This document shows, piece by piece, positions 9,150 through 20,109 of a DNA stretch of 64,000 nucleotides (its first letter is position 1; each line of letters begins with the position of its first letter). The position numbers and the translations under genes were made by a program. Below the pieces are notes generated by a model. The model saw nothing but the letters and a program-made list of their open reading frames with translations, was not told where the DNA came from and searched no databases. The stretch lies in assembly GCF_033958435.1 (NCBI RefSeq), contig NC_134167.1, forward strand, positions 6,158,001 to 6,222,000. Reading direction: 5' to 3'. This stretch comes from Carettochelys insculpta (taxonomy: Eukaryota; Chordata; Testudines; Carettochelyidae).

Positions 9150-12025
9150 ATTAATACAGTGTGAGTTGGTAGATACTGATATACACACCCTCTCAGGAGT
9201 GTCCTCTTTTTTGAAAGTTCAAACGGGGTGACCCTAGTCCTGGACTAAAGAATTTTTCTGTATTACTGACCAAAATGATGAGTAACAGCAATCTTCCTGT
9301 ATTTTTTCATCATCCAATGTTGTTAATCTATTCTCCAATGTTATTCATCTATTCTCCTCCAAGTTTCTGGGTATTACTATCTCATCTATTACACTAAAAA
9401 AACAGCATTATGACAAGTCGCCTCATGTAGTATTGGTGCTTTAAGAAAGTTGTTTTTGTCTTTTCCCCCACATAATCTCTGGGAGCCAAGTAAATTGGAT
9501 GCACCAGGCTGTTAGTTATGGTCAAGGCTACGAATCAGGAATGGGGCTCTGGTAAGAGTAGCCTGGTCTGCTAAAGGGGACCAATCAGGTATCTGAGAAA
9601 GTACTAAGACATGAGCTGAAGCTGCACGATGTGCCTGTGAAGTTGAGACAGAGAAACCAAAAAGAAAAGCAAAGAAATTCAACTTGACTATGTCAGGGAA
9701 CAGCAAGAGCTGATTCCCTAGAGAAGATGTGTAACTGATTGCACAGTATTATAAAAGAGGGACTGAAATCACTAATCTTTCTCTGTCCTCACATAAAATA
9801 GAAAACAAATTTCCAGGGTAATTGTACAAAGTACTGCAGTGAAGTACTTCACTTGGACCATGGACATTTTACAATACCTACCACATTATGTATCCTTCCT
9901 ACTCTAGAGACTATTGTATGTACAGTATTGAGAGAAAGGTAAATATTGCAAAGATGGGAACAGCCATAAGTTTTCAGCTATTCCCATTAGAAGTGAGCAG
10001 TTTAAAGACTGCTGCCTCTGTTTTCTTCGAATCTTTTCTCAATTACATCTTTCTCTCCCCACCTCTCCCCACCTCATCACTCCTCCACTGATCACTTTCC
10101 TGATATAGCATTTATTATATTACAGCACCACAGTAGCTCAACTGTAATTAAATAGATGATGTGACACAACCTTAAAAGTTGATCTTTCCAAGTCCTCTAA
10201 AATGGACTTGTTTACTCAGACTTCTCTGTAATCTGACATACCTGTGCAGGGTGAAGGCTTAGCAAACCTAATTTAGTACATTTTCAGGGTTTTTAAATTA
10301 AGCTTCAGAGGTCAGGGATAGGATTGTGTGTGGCTAAAGATTAATGTGATGTGAGTCAAAGTGGTCTCAGTTTGTTTTATCCAAGACAGGGCTTGCTATC
10401 CCCTAAGTCTTTGAGCGACCTGACCAGACATCAGTATTTGAAAAAAAATTTTACACTGTGCATGAGCCAAAACAGAACAGTGACTAGGAAGTTTCCATTC
10501 CCACTACATCGTATGCTTTAATGTTTGATTCTTGTAAGTGTTCTAGAATCAGAATGGTTAATCAGATTGCTTGTTAAATATGATGCTCATCATTGGGATA
10601 TGGTGTGATGTTAGTGATCCCACTTAGGGTCACTTTACCAAGGGGATCCCAAGTTACAGGCTCCCCCACTGGAAAAATAATTCTGCTGTTGCCTTGTTAA
10701 TTTGAGAGGTACTCACGACTGGGTGAGTCAGAGATGTCTGGGTGGCTGTGACCTCACCCTGCAGTTAACACAGCTAAAGATAAATTAATCACAAGCCCCC
10801 ACCTCACCCAAAAGTACGGAGTGATTGGAAATTGATAGAACTTGAGTCATGGGTGGCAGTTTTGTTTTGGGAAGAATATATGTAATCCAAGTACTGGGTA
10901 GGAAGACAATGGACCTGTAAATACTTCCTGGGAGAAAATGGATATCAGGGGGCAGATAAAGTAGGGGAACAGTGGGAGAGAGGCAATGAGAATGGGTAGG
11001 AGGGGAAAACGGGTTGGGGCCTTTGGTGAAGGAGACATAGCAACCCCTGGCTTTGTCAGTGCACCCCAACCCCTTTATCTTCCTTATTTTGTAGGGGGAG
11101 AACAAGACAAAAGTGCTTCCTAGAAGGGGCGATGACAGGGGAGAGGGCTTGGGGGCTGAAGAGCAGGGAGGGGGTAAGTGGTAGGTGAGGGAAGAGAGGC
11201 TGGAGGTTAAGTGGAGGGGTGGGTAGAACAATGTGAAGGTGAGTGGCAGGGAACTTCAGGAGAGAAGGTGTAGGAGCACCTTTCCATTCCATATTCTCCC
11301 CTGCCATATGTATCTCCTGCTCCTGTGGGTTCTAGCCCATGCACCACTTAAGTACTGCTGGATGGCCCAAGTGCTGCATAATTTGGTGCAGGACTTGCAA
11401 GGAGGGATGAATTTCACGCAGTCAGCATAGCTTCTGCTAGTGCCAGTGGGCACTATATACATCTGCTCATGGGTTTTTAGTATGGTTTTGCATCTTTTTT
11501 TCCCTATGGCAATGACTTTTTTCCTGTGGAAAGGAGGTAAAAGATAATGGAGCAAGTATATTAGAAACAAAGTTGGATTTTTTATTTTATTTTTTTTTAA
11601 TATTGCATCAAAATCCTCCTGGGCAGTAGCTTTAAGTTTCTCAGTTTTGCTAAGCCATTCAGAAGCTTAGGCAATGCTTTCCTCCTGTACCAATCCCTAC
11701 GTTGTGAACTATTAAATGAAGGCTTGTTTTTGAAAGCTATGATTGAAAGGGACATGCATTCTTTAACTTCCCACCTCTGAGCATCGGCAGCAGAAATATC
11801 AAATTAGTTTTACAATCTTGACATAATTAAAGCAGGGAGCTTGCATAAATATTACATTAGGCTCATTGATCTGGAAATTATTGTTTGACCACAGCTAAAC
11901 CCTTAGATTATGTCTACAACAGTGTTTGACTGCCATATACTGATTAGGATTTGATACCATTGGCCTACATTGATGCTAAGAGTGTCGTGATTCAAAGGAA
12001 GAATAAAACCTAAACCTGGTCCACA
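9150..12025. other. No gene recognised; purine-rich tract near 10.9-11.25 kb
   Basis: Mostly anonymous AT-rich sequence. From about 10880 to 11245 the plus strand is strongly purine-rich (AGGGAGGGGGTAAGTGG, GGGAGAGGGCTTGGGGG). This produces apparent minus-strand frames rich in Pro, Ser and Leu that I regard as compositional. A lone TTAGATTATGTCTACAACAG near 11903 could be a transposon end. Confidence 0.5.
9314..9355 (+). repeat. Two-copy 21-bp tandem repeat
   Basis: CCAATGTTGTTAATCTATTCT is followed directly by CCAATGTTATTCATCTATTCT, two differences over 21 bp. Confidence 0.9.
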
Positions 12026-12029
12026 ACAG

Positions 12030-12215
12030 CTTTATTATTTGTATTCCAGTAGTGTCTGTGGCCTCACTGTGCTTGTATGGTGCCTTCCATAAAGTACAAG
12101 ATAGTGTCTGCCCTGAAGAATTCAGTCAAAGGGAGGGAAAAGGAGGTGGTATCATTTCCATTTTTCAGATTGGACATAGCAGACTTAACTCAGGAAAGTA
12201 CTTGCATCTATCTTT
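12030..12215 (-). mobile_element. MIR-like CORE-SINE
   Basis: TTATTTGTATTCCAGTAGTG, then CACTGTGCTTGTATGGTGCC, GTGTCTGCCCTGAAGAATTC and a decayed CATTTCCATTTTTCAGATTGG reproduce, in order, the reverse complement of the amniote MIR-like SINE ('cattgtgctaggcgctgtac ... agtccctgccctgaagagctt ... cattttacagatgg'). Confidence 0.75.
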
Positions 12216-12399
12216 AAGTCCTCCCCTATTCAGGGACGCATATGAGCATTTGCTTATCTTAAAATGTGCTCACTTTCCTATTGAATGTTCTTATCACACA
12301 ACTAGCTCTCCTGTCCACCAAGTTATATCTGCATGGTTGCATGCGGGAGAGACAAGCTGGGAGGACTCCATTGGAACGCCTGCTATCTATCAGTTAATC

Positions 12400-12695
12400 A
12401 GGTCTCTTGCTCAGTGGGGCAGACAGGCCCCATGGGTCCTGGGGCAAGGTGGGAGGGCGGGGGCTGGCTCCATGCCCCAGAAGGGGCAGGACCTAGGACA
12501 GTCAACTCTCAGAACCACCCTGACCACTGGGCTGGCTCCCCCTCATTCAACTCCCTAACAGCCACGTGCACTTCAAAGAGGCCTGGACAGCAGTGGTGGC
12601 TGGATCTCTAGGCCCCTTTGGAATGCGAGGCTAAGGAGCAGTTGCCCTCTTTGTCTCCCTTTTCCTCCTCCCCTGTCAGCAGGTCTGCTCAGCCT
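12400..12695 (+). repeat. GC-rich interspersed repeat, copy 1
   Basis: GC-rich and CC/GG-runs dominated. The right side reads GAGCAGTTGCCCTCTTTGTC, then CCCCTGTCAGCAGGTCTGC. Related right sides occur at 17.1 and 20.05 kb, and an inverted one at 36.3 kb. No terminus or TSD is clear. Apparent long frames here are compositional. Confidence 0.55.
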
Positions 12696-12699
12696 TTGT

Positions 12700-13385
12700 G
12701 ATTATTCTTGGAATATTAGCTTAGCGTACATAGTTATTAAAGTAACGAGTGGTCTCTGTGTCAGGGGTACATTACAGCATGGTTCTCTCCCCAGATTGTG
12801 TCATGTCCAGATGCATAGTAAAAATGAACTGGCTATATCTAAATTGATGGTCTATGAGTACTTGCTAAAAGGGAGTGTGAATCTGTGACCTGAAGTTGAC
12901 AGTGAAGCGATGGTTGTTCACACTGGATGTGCCCTAAAGGGAGAGTAAATGCACTTTATGCCCACACTAAAAGCCCCTTTATATTGCCAGAATAGTGCAA
13001 AGATACCTGTGGTGCAAATGTGTATCCATTTCTTTGTAGGAGTTATCTTGCCATCTTAGCTAGCTAGAGTTTGGAAAGCTCAAGCTGGAGAGTTCTGTAT
13101 TTGGGTAAGTCTCTGAAAGGTGGACAATTATGTCCCCTTGGTCTGTACAGGCTGGAGCTTCAGCCTGTATCCTCAAAGGTTAAATATATTGTTCAGTGCA
13201 CTGTCAACATCCAAAGCGGGGCAGGGAGAGCTAATTTGTTAGAGAGCAAATGAATGGCATAATTGGCTGCAGCATATTGTTGTCTTGGTGGACCAGATAT
13301 AGTGAGTGTCATTCAAACAAGACTATTATGGCATCTCCATGATGTTCTAGGCACAGACTTCCCATCTCTATGACAAACTGGGGTA
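12700..13385. other. No gene or clear repeat recognised
   Basis: Anonymous sequence between two GC-rich repeats; no long frame, RNA or TE signature seen. Confidence 0.55.
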
Positions 13386-13394
13386 GGAGCGGGA

Positions 13395-13870
13395 GGGTTA
13401 CTTGGAGCAGGATGTGGTGGCAGCACCTCCCCTCCCACCTACGCCTCCGTATTCAACACGTGGCAGGGTGAGCGGCAGCCTGTTTTGCTCTGCTCTGCCA
13501 CACCCTGATGACTTGCTCCCCGCCGCCTGTGGAGAAGTGGGGCTCAGAAGGTTGAGACTGTGTGGCAGAGCAGAGCAGACTGCCACTCATGCCACTCACA
13601 TGGTGAATATGGGGTTGGGGGCAGGGGAGGCAATCCCCTGCTGCTGCTGCTGCTGTTCCCTGCTCCAGGTAATCCCTGGCCTGATTGGTTGAGGAATAAG
13701 TAAGGAGCCGGGAGGCACAGGGCCTGCAGAATGGGGACTGCCTCTGGCCTTACACCTGGGGTACTTGGGGGGAGGTAGCCCCAGGTCCCATCCCTTTCTC
13801 TTGGGATGGCCCTGATTCCAAGCCAGGGACATGCTGCAGCACCAGTACTCATGCCTGCTACTTGATGCTA
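13395..13870. repeat. GC-rich segment with a perfect hairpin
   Basis: Contains a perfect 17-bp inverted repeat: 13487-13503 (GCTCTGCTCTGCCACAC) and 13560-13576, loop 56 bp, extended by imperfect pairing outward (GGCAG... with ...CTGCC). CpG is sparse, so it is not an obvious CpG-island promoter. The several overlapping frames of 60-100 codons are best explained by low stop-codon density. It probably belongs to a GC-rich interspersed repeat. Confidence 0.5.
13638..13655 (+). repeat. (CTG)6 trinucleotide tract
   Basis: CTGCTGCTGCTGCTGCTG within the GC-rich segment. Confidence 0.9.
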
Positions 13871-14039
13871 TTATTGCTAGGCACAGGGAGCACTACCAAA
13901 TGGAGAGGACACTGCTTTCCTGTACTGCACAGCATTTGTATATGTGTTGGGGGGAAGGAGAATAAAATGAAAATGAGTCTTGATTTAAATCTGCAAAACA
14001 GGTCAAACCTACAGCTTACCAATTATTAGGCATGGTGGC

Positions 14040-14165
14040 CCAGAGAAAAGGGCCCAAAACTGTGAGTCAGAAGACTTTGGTTCTGTTTCAACATTTGTGT
14101 GATCTCACTTAAATTATCTCCCTGTGCCTCAAATTCCCTTTCTCTAAAGTCAGGGTCTCTCCTTG
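14040..14165 (+). mobile_element. MIR-like CORE-SINE fragment
   Basis: GAGTCAGAAGACTTTGGTTC, then GTGTGATCTCACTTAAATTA and CCCTGTGCCTCAAATTCCC follow plus-strand MIR order (gagtcagg ... gggttc ... gtgtgacc ... cctgtgcctcagtttccc). Confidence 0.75.
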
Positions 14166-14169
14166 GCTA

Positions 14170-15350
14170 AAAAGCTTGGAGCCTGTGGATGAAAAATGCC
14201 ATGTAAGAGCTCACTTATTGTTCTGGGTTTATAGGTTCCCCATCCTCATTTTCAGAGAATGTTGTATAATTTTCCTCAGTGTTTTGTACCTCGCTTTAGC
14301 AGAATGTTTGCAACATGCCTGAGATCCTTAAAATAAAATACACCCCCCCCCAATGCTCCTACTCTGTACAAGTTCTACTTATTTGTGCTCTGCATTGAGT
14401 GGGATTTGTTTTAGAGCTCATGGGTATGAAAATCACCACCTAGGCTCTCAGTGGCTTCTCAACACCCTCATGTGGGCATGGATGTTATGACTTCAGCCTG
14501 TTCCATAGCATCCTTATGCCATATACATACACGCACACACACACGTCTTACATTACATACAGGGGTGTGGAGATCCCTTTTGCAAACTATACTTGCCCAG
14601 GACTACCGTGCACAGCTCCACCATGAGATTTAGGGACTTCAGAGGGTCTTAAACCAGCTTTTACTCCAGAGGTGAATTTCATCCTATAACATGTCATAAT
14701 GGCACCTCCAGGCTGCACTTTTGGGACAGTGGATCAACCACTGATTATGCCCAGCTTAAATCACAAGCTACACCTTGGAGTAGTGCTTCTGCATTACAGA
14801 GCACACAGATGAGAGGAAACTTAAGCAAGTTTGCAAAACTAGGAAGGGGCATAAGTTTAAGCTTTAAACTTAAATTGTGTCATCCTAATATTCTAATACA
14901 TCCCCCCTTACTCTACTCACCTCAAATTGCACTTGCCTCAATTATCTCTCTATACCCCAAGGAAAAGTATTAGGTCCTATACTGAGTTCATTAGAGTTGG
15001 CCAGTAAATTAAAATGTAAGAGCTTGCTTGAAAGCAAGGAAGGCAGCAGTTCCTAATGAAGCATCTTACCTGAACAATTTTTTTTCGCTAATCAGGCTAG
15101 TGAGATGGCAAGTACGTTCAGTAAAAAGGGGGCATGCAGAAGGTGGAGGGATGTAGAACAGGAGCTATCATCTGCTTTAATGAGAGAGCAGCACAGTGCT
15201 TCATCCAGCTGGATGGGGTGGACTTTAAGGTCTTAAAGCTGCTTTTGTTGCAGAGATTTAAACACATGGGCTGCCACTTGTAGTATTAATATAGATCCAT
15301 CTTGCTATTCTATATTAAGCAGACTATTACAATAGACTATATGGAAATGA
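14170..15350. other. No gene recognised
   Basis: AT-rich anonymous sequence with a C-run at 14343-14350 and a short CA tract at 14524-14545. No TE or RNA signature seen. Confidence 0.55.
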
Positions 15351-15353
15351 AGA

Positions 15354-15437
15354 GGATGTGTGTTTGATATCTCCCTCTTTCAATGGAGATAAAGGGGATG
15401 TGTCTTTGATATCTCCCTCTTTCAATGGAGATAAAGG
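15354..15437 (+). repeat. Two-copy 42-bp tandem duplication
   Basis: Unit begins GGATGTGTGTTTGATATCTC (15354) and repeats at 15396 with almost no change, including CCCTCTTTCAATGGAGATAA in both. The near-identity suggests a fairly recent duplication compared with the decayed surroundings. Confidence 0.92.
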
Positions 15438-15804
15438 TGGAGGAAGAGTTTAAAAACTCCCCTAAAGCACATACTGAATATTTACAAGTGCCCCTGGACT
15501 AGGTTTGGGATGGTGGGGGCTGAGGGAGGGAAGGAGCGAGAGAGGTCAAGTACCAAATTCTCTACACCCCATTGACAGCAAGCAGAGATTTGAACCATAA
15601 TTTTTAAAACATTTTAAAAAATAGTAACATGGATTTTCCACTTGGATATACCAGTGTGAGAGTGAATATATGGGTGAGACACTATGCAGTGTACACTGTT
15701 GAAAAGCTTATAAATTAGCCAAAATATTGGATTAATCTCTACCCAGGCTTTACTATCACTGAGACAGCTTCCCATCTCTCATTTCAAAATTGTGGTAGAC
15801 ACGT

Positions 15805-16228
15805 GGGCTATGATTACACTACAGTGATCTGTTGGCAGATCTCACTGCTGGCAGAAGAGCTTTCCCAACAAACCTTCTGTCAACAGAGTGCAGCTATGAA
15901 CAAAAAGCAGTCGGGAGAGCACTCCGCTCTATTGACAGAGCAGCCTGGCCGAGCTCTCGACAAAACAGGCACCTGGAAGTTCAGCAGGCAGGGCTGCCCA
16001 TTGTTCTAGACACACAGTCTGTCAAGAGAAGGCCCCCCCACAGCATCCGCATGGCTCTTTTGTCAACAGAATCTGCTGACAGCAGCATTGTGCCTTGTGG
16101 CTGGCAGAACACTGCTAGTGAAAGTGCTGATACTTTTGTGTGTGGATGTTTTGTGTGTGGATGTTCCATCAGTTTTGTCAACAAAACCTGGTTTTTGTCG
16201 GGAAAACTCACTAGTGTAACTGTAGCCC
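15805..16228 (+). mobile_element. Harbinger-like non-autonomous element, TTTTGTCAACAAAA family, copy 1
   Basis: Ends are GGGCTATGATTACACTACAG and ACTAGTGTAACTGTAGCCC, a clear terminal inverted repeat. The interior shares the order of words with the 25.2 and 38.8 kb copies: CAGTGATCTGTTGGCAG, TCTTTTGTCAACAGAATC, CACAGCATCC, GTTTTGTCAACAAAACC. About 424 bp. No transposase; the frame spanning 15832-16317 runs through the repeat and is not a gene. A TSD is not clear here. Confidence 0.8.
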
Positions 16229-16234
16229 GGGGCT

Positions 16235-16920
16235 TTGGTATAACTGAGACTGGAATCTGTCTTAATGACAGTGGAGGCTGGGAAGAGGTTTTTCCAATAC
16301 GGCTCTCCCAGCTTTGAGGTGGTATAGCTAAGATCAGACTCAGGTCCAATGTTCTGTAATAAAACAAAGACATTGCAGGATGTTTCTGACTCTCTGTATT
16401 GAACATCTGGAAGGCTGTGCGCACATGCTCACGTAGTAAGTGCTGTTGGTGTGTAATGAAAGCTGTTCTGCTTGTTGGTGTATGATAGAGTTTATATCTC
16501 TGTGCAGTGGGTTTAGTATTTGAAATTGTTTGTGTACATGCAATGGATTGCAATTGGAGTGTGGGTTGTGTTGGCGTTGGTGTCTGCCTGTGTTTTGTAA
16601 ATGAAATAAGAAGGAAAACACAAGAGAGCTTCAGAAAAAGCCAATATTCTGAAAACCCAGACCCTAGCTGTAACGAGATTTCAGTTCAATGCACCACCCT
16701 TTCCCCCCAGAATTTTGCATCTTATAACAGCAGATATAGGAGTGTCTTACATCAAAATGACATGTGAAAAGCAGTTGTCCAGCTGGCAAGCAGAGTCCAT
16801 TACTGCTTGGGAGGATATGTTTAGATTTTTTAAACCTACTGTGGTGGAATGTAGGAACCTTATGAATTCTGAGGGCAGGGAAGGGTTAATACAGGCAGTG
16901 AGAGGTCCAACTGGGCACAA
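16235..16920. other. No gene recognised
   Basis: Anonymous sequence with TG-rich words (GTGTTGGCGTTGGTGTC). Opposing frames of 90-190 codons cover part of it. They lack any domain, and the longest (minus, 15981-16553) includes repeat sequence. Confidence 0.5.
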
Positions 16921-16924
16921 TTAC

Positions 16925-17180
16925 ACATCTGCACTGGGGGCACCAGGCCAAGGTGTGAGGGAGGCCTGGTGGAAGAGGTGAGGCCAAGGACAATCAGCCC
17001 TTAGCACTGTTCAGACCATGGTGCTGCCCTCCCCGCCACCTCTCAGCCATGCAGATTAGTGCAGTTGCACTGCTGCAGTATTTCAAAGTGGCCCAGAGCT
17101 CCAGGCACCTTTGAAACACCTAGCCCTGGGGCAACTGCCTTCTTTGCTCTCTCTCCCCGTTTAGCAGGTCTGTACATCTG
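16925..17180 (+). repeat. GC-rich interspersed repeat, copy 2
   Basis: CTGGGGCAACTGCCTTCTTTG followed by TTTAGCAGGTCTGTAC parallels the right side of the 12.4-12.7 kb copy. GAGCTCCAGGCACCTTTGAA is another shared block, found inverted at 36.4 kb. Confidence 0.55.
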
Positions 17181-17278
17181 TAGTTAATGGGCTGGTCCCA
17201 GGTTGCTGAGACTGAACCAAGAGTCATTTTTAAGATATCCACAACAAAGAGCACTACAAATATCTGGATCAAAACTCC

Positions 17279-17490
17279 GGCCTTGTCCACGCTCACCAGG
17301 AGATCAACACTGTGGCAATTAATCTCCCAGGGGTCGGTTTAGCAGATCTTGTGAAGATTGATCTCCGTACTCCATCAGAGTAAAAGGAGTCAGTCAGGGA
17401 GTTGTGGTGACTCCACCTAAGGTACGAGGACTCTAGCTATGATATTTATGTAGCTCAAGTTGACATTGCCCCCTAGTGTAGACCAAACCT
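17279..17490. mobile_element. Harbinger-like short element, GATCAAC/GTTGATC family, copy 1
   Basis: Ends GGCCTTGTCCACGCTCACC and AGTGTAGACCAAACC form a terminal inverted repeat. Interior AGATCAACACTG, GATTGATCTCCGTAC and CTCAAGTTGACATTG match the style of copies at 19.7, 48.1 and 51.5 kb. About 210 bp, shorter than those copies. Confidence 0.65.
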
Positions 17491-17499
17491 ATTTTGTTC

Positions 17500-18955
17500 T
17501 TAATGAGGGTAAAACTACTGATACTTTTTGGAGTTTTTCAGGGGTGCAAGCTAAGGCTGTCTGGAGCACCCCTAAATCCCTTTGCACCCTTCACTTTTAT
17601 GGACTGGGCCATAGAAAGCATCATAGTTCTCTTATTTAATTGGGTTTCTAAGTAGTAAGAGAGGAGATGGGGAAGCTTTCTACTCTGAATCCAAAATAAA
17701 AGTGTGGCAGAATGATGTGAAGGAAGGAGTAGACAGGGAGTTTTCCATAATGCCACCAAATACAATAATTTCTGCATCGTATGCTGATAATGAATTACCC
17801 AGATACTCTTTAACCTTGATTACCAACTATTTGTGCTCAGCAATAATCATGTATGATTTGTCATTTATTTTTCTTTTTTAAAAAAACAGTTGTTTTCAAA
17901 GTCATAGCTGTCTAATGGGAAGATGTCAATTAATTAGGTGAGATTGAATTAATTGCCCTAAAACACAGAATGAGTGACCTTTCCAGGCAGGCCAAGAACC
18001 ATACGACTTGCTCTCCACCTAATTGTTGCTCAGTCAGCAGGGAGGGAAAATCCGTCATACCACAACATGTTTTCATGGAAACTTAGTTTATAAATCAGAG
18101 CAGGGAGAAAATAGCATTTTGCAGGGAATATGAGAACCTGTCAGTGATGGAGGCTGTTCTCTGGTTATTTGCATCTGTTTTGTGCCACTGTTGGTCCTCT
18201 GACTTGAACTGAGTAGTGTCTGATTTACAGAGGTAAAAATAAGAGCAGATGCATTGTTGCCAGCCCAATGCATTTAAAGATGAGACATGTAAAAAGTTTA
18301 AAAAATTGGAGTTATTTGTCTTCTGGTTTCTGAGAGGCAAGGTTCCTTTCTGGTCATGTTTTCAAGCCGCCTTCTGCAGCTTGGAAGACCAAAAAGGTTC
18401 ACTTAAAAAATCTGAGTTTATTCCATCAGGACTCCATATGTTAAGGCTATTAAATAAAAACGTCATGCAGCTCAGTAAAATCATGAGGTGGCAACATAGG
18501 CTTCAGCCCAATGCCAGGGTCTTACTATAGTATGGTATCAGATTGCCAGAGGAAAAGGATTTTGTGGAATACCAAGCTAGGGCCAAAGTTCAACACAGTG
18601 CAATGTTTTATCAGTGAATATAAAAGACACGTACAGTTCTGCGAAACCCAAATGTTAAGGTTATTGCACATTTTATTGACTTTTCCTGAGGGTGGAAGGT
18701 GAGGTGGATTCTGAAACTTGACATCCCTCTGCCTGTAATCTTTTCCAACCACGTCAGTTTCATACATAAGAGTGAGCTGAAATTACAGGGAGCTCTGAAG
18801 AAATGAGCTGGTTCACTTTCTTTTTTCAAAACAGATATTAAAATATATTAATTGCAATTGTAAGACTAAAAAAGTGCACGGTGATTCATAGGGAATGAAT
18901 GGCAAGCCTGCAAAGCTCTGTTTCCTTACGTTTCCAACTCTTAACAGTCTATGAA
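17500..18955. other. No gene or clear repeat recognised
   Basis: AT-rich anonymous sequence. Short overlapping frames on both strands around 18.1-18.8 kb have no recognisable domain. Confidence 0.55.
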
Positions 18956-18962
18956 AGTCTCC

Positions 18963-19127
18963 GAGGTGTAGCTATGTTAGTCTGTAACTTCAAGTAACAA
19001 GCAGTGCAGTCACACTTTAGAGACTAACAAATTTATGCGGTCATAAGCTTTTGTGGGTAAAACCCACTGGAGCAAGTTTTATCCACGGAAGCTCATGACT
19101 AATAAATTGGTTAGTCTCTTTGAAAGG
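18963..19127. mobile_element. tRNA-derived SINE followed by inverted SINE fragment
   Basis: 18963-19068 is a nearly complete plus-strand SINE: GAGGTGTAGCTATGTTAGTC head, then AGAGACTAACAAATTTATGC and AAGCTTTTGTGGGTAAAACC near the 3' end. 19069-19127 is the reverse complement of its 3' half (TTTTATCCACGGAAGCTCAT, AATAAATTGGTTAGTCTCTT). The copies meet tail to tail. Confidence 0.8.
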
Positions 19128-19129
19128 GA

Positions 19130-19700
19130 AATGGTTGGTTGCCTTCTAAGGCGAAATAGAACAGGAAGAGGGGAGATGGAATTAGAGCACCATCTTTGCC
19201 TGGCTGATGCGCTCACATTGCAGGATAATGCCAATCAGCAAAGTGTGCTGGACACCTTACTCAGCAGTGTGTGTTAGAGACCTCACTTTTAGTAGACAGC
19301 TTGTAAATGAAACCACAGAGGAATCACATGTGCTTTTAACTTCCTCCACTGCTCCTCACTCCTGTGCTTTTGTCTTCCCCATTCTCAGAGACTTGTCAGG
19401 CAACACTGTGCTTGTCAATGTTGCAGCCCTGCGTCTGGGAGCAAAATATAAAACCAAATTGATTTGCACATCCAAGAGTGATTCTCCCCCCCCTCCCACC
19501 CCACTTCAGTTCACTGAGCTGCACGGCAGTGAAGCATGTCTAGTTAATTTGCCACATAATAACTTAAGTGTCATGGCAGCTTTGTGAATGAGCCTGGTAC
19601 CAAATGGTTGACAAGGACTGATAGTAAGATACGAATTTGGGCCTTAATAATGCAGTTGTCTGTACGATAAGCAACCCTGCTGCCCTACAGTGCACATGAG
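19130..19700. other. No gene recognised
   Basis: Anonymous. A 126-codon frame (19207-19587) has no recognisable motif. Confidence 0.5.
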
Positions 19701-19705
19701 GAGTC

Positions 19706-19985
19706 TAAGGGCATGTCTACACTCTACCTGAAAGTTGATCTTAGATATGCAATTCCAGCTATGGAAATTACGTAACTGGAATCAACGTAGCTAAGATCAA
19801 TTTGTCAGGCCATCCTACTGAGGGAGGTGGACAGGAGAAACTCTCCTGTTGACCTCCCTTGCTCCTCATGAGAATAAGGAATACCAGAGTCAACTGTTGA
19901 GCCCTGATGGTTTGATTTAGTATGTCCCCGCTAGGCATGCTAAATTGAACCCGGGAAAATCAGCCCTGATCAGGCACTCGTGGTG
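19706..19985 (+). mobile_element. Harbinger-like element, GATC/TTGA-rich family, 3'-truncated
   Basis: Starts TAA then GGGCATGTCTACACTCTACC (19709 on). The interior has AAAGTTGATCTTAGATATGC, GGAATCAACGTAGCTAAGAT and CTCTCCTGTTGACCTCCC. These blocks recur in reverse order at 48.1 kb and, in part, at 51.5 kb. The right end was not found; a GC-rich repeat follows. Confidence 0.72.
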
Positions 19986-20014
19986 CTGCTCCTTCCTCTG
20001 TCCTCACAGCCACC

Positions 20015-20100
20015 CAGTGTCAAGCTCCAGCCAGGCCCTGGGGCAACTGTCCCCTTTGTCCCCCACTGTCGGCTGACCTGGTCACTTTGGCCAGAGACAG
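20015..20100 (+). repeat. GC-rich interspersed repeat, fragment 3
   Basis: GGGGCAACTGTCCCCTTTGTC, then CCCCACTGTCGGCTGACCTG, is the conserved right-side block of the 12.4 and 16.9 kb copies. Confidence 0.5.
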
Positions 20101-20109
20101 TGTGAGTGA

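Noticed and set aside
10785..11231. 148-codon minus-strand Pro/Ser/Leu-rich frame
   Set aside because: It mirrors a purine-rich plus strand; an overlapping second frame has the same composition, so it is a compositional artefact.
12052..12558. 168-codon plus-strand frame
   Set aside because: It starts inside a MIR-like SINE and ends inside a GC-rich repeat; no conserved motif.
13395..13870. CpG-island promoter
   Set aside because: GC-rich but CpG-poor, with no adjacent exon; better explained as a repeat.
15981..16553. 190-codon minus-strand frame, the longest in the window
   Set aside because: It runs through the right half of a Harbinger-like element, has no domain, and overlaps plus-strand frames of similar quality.
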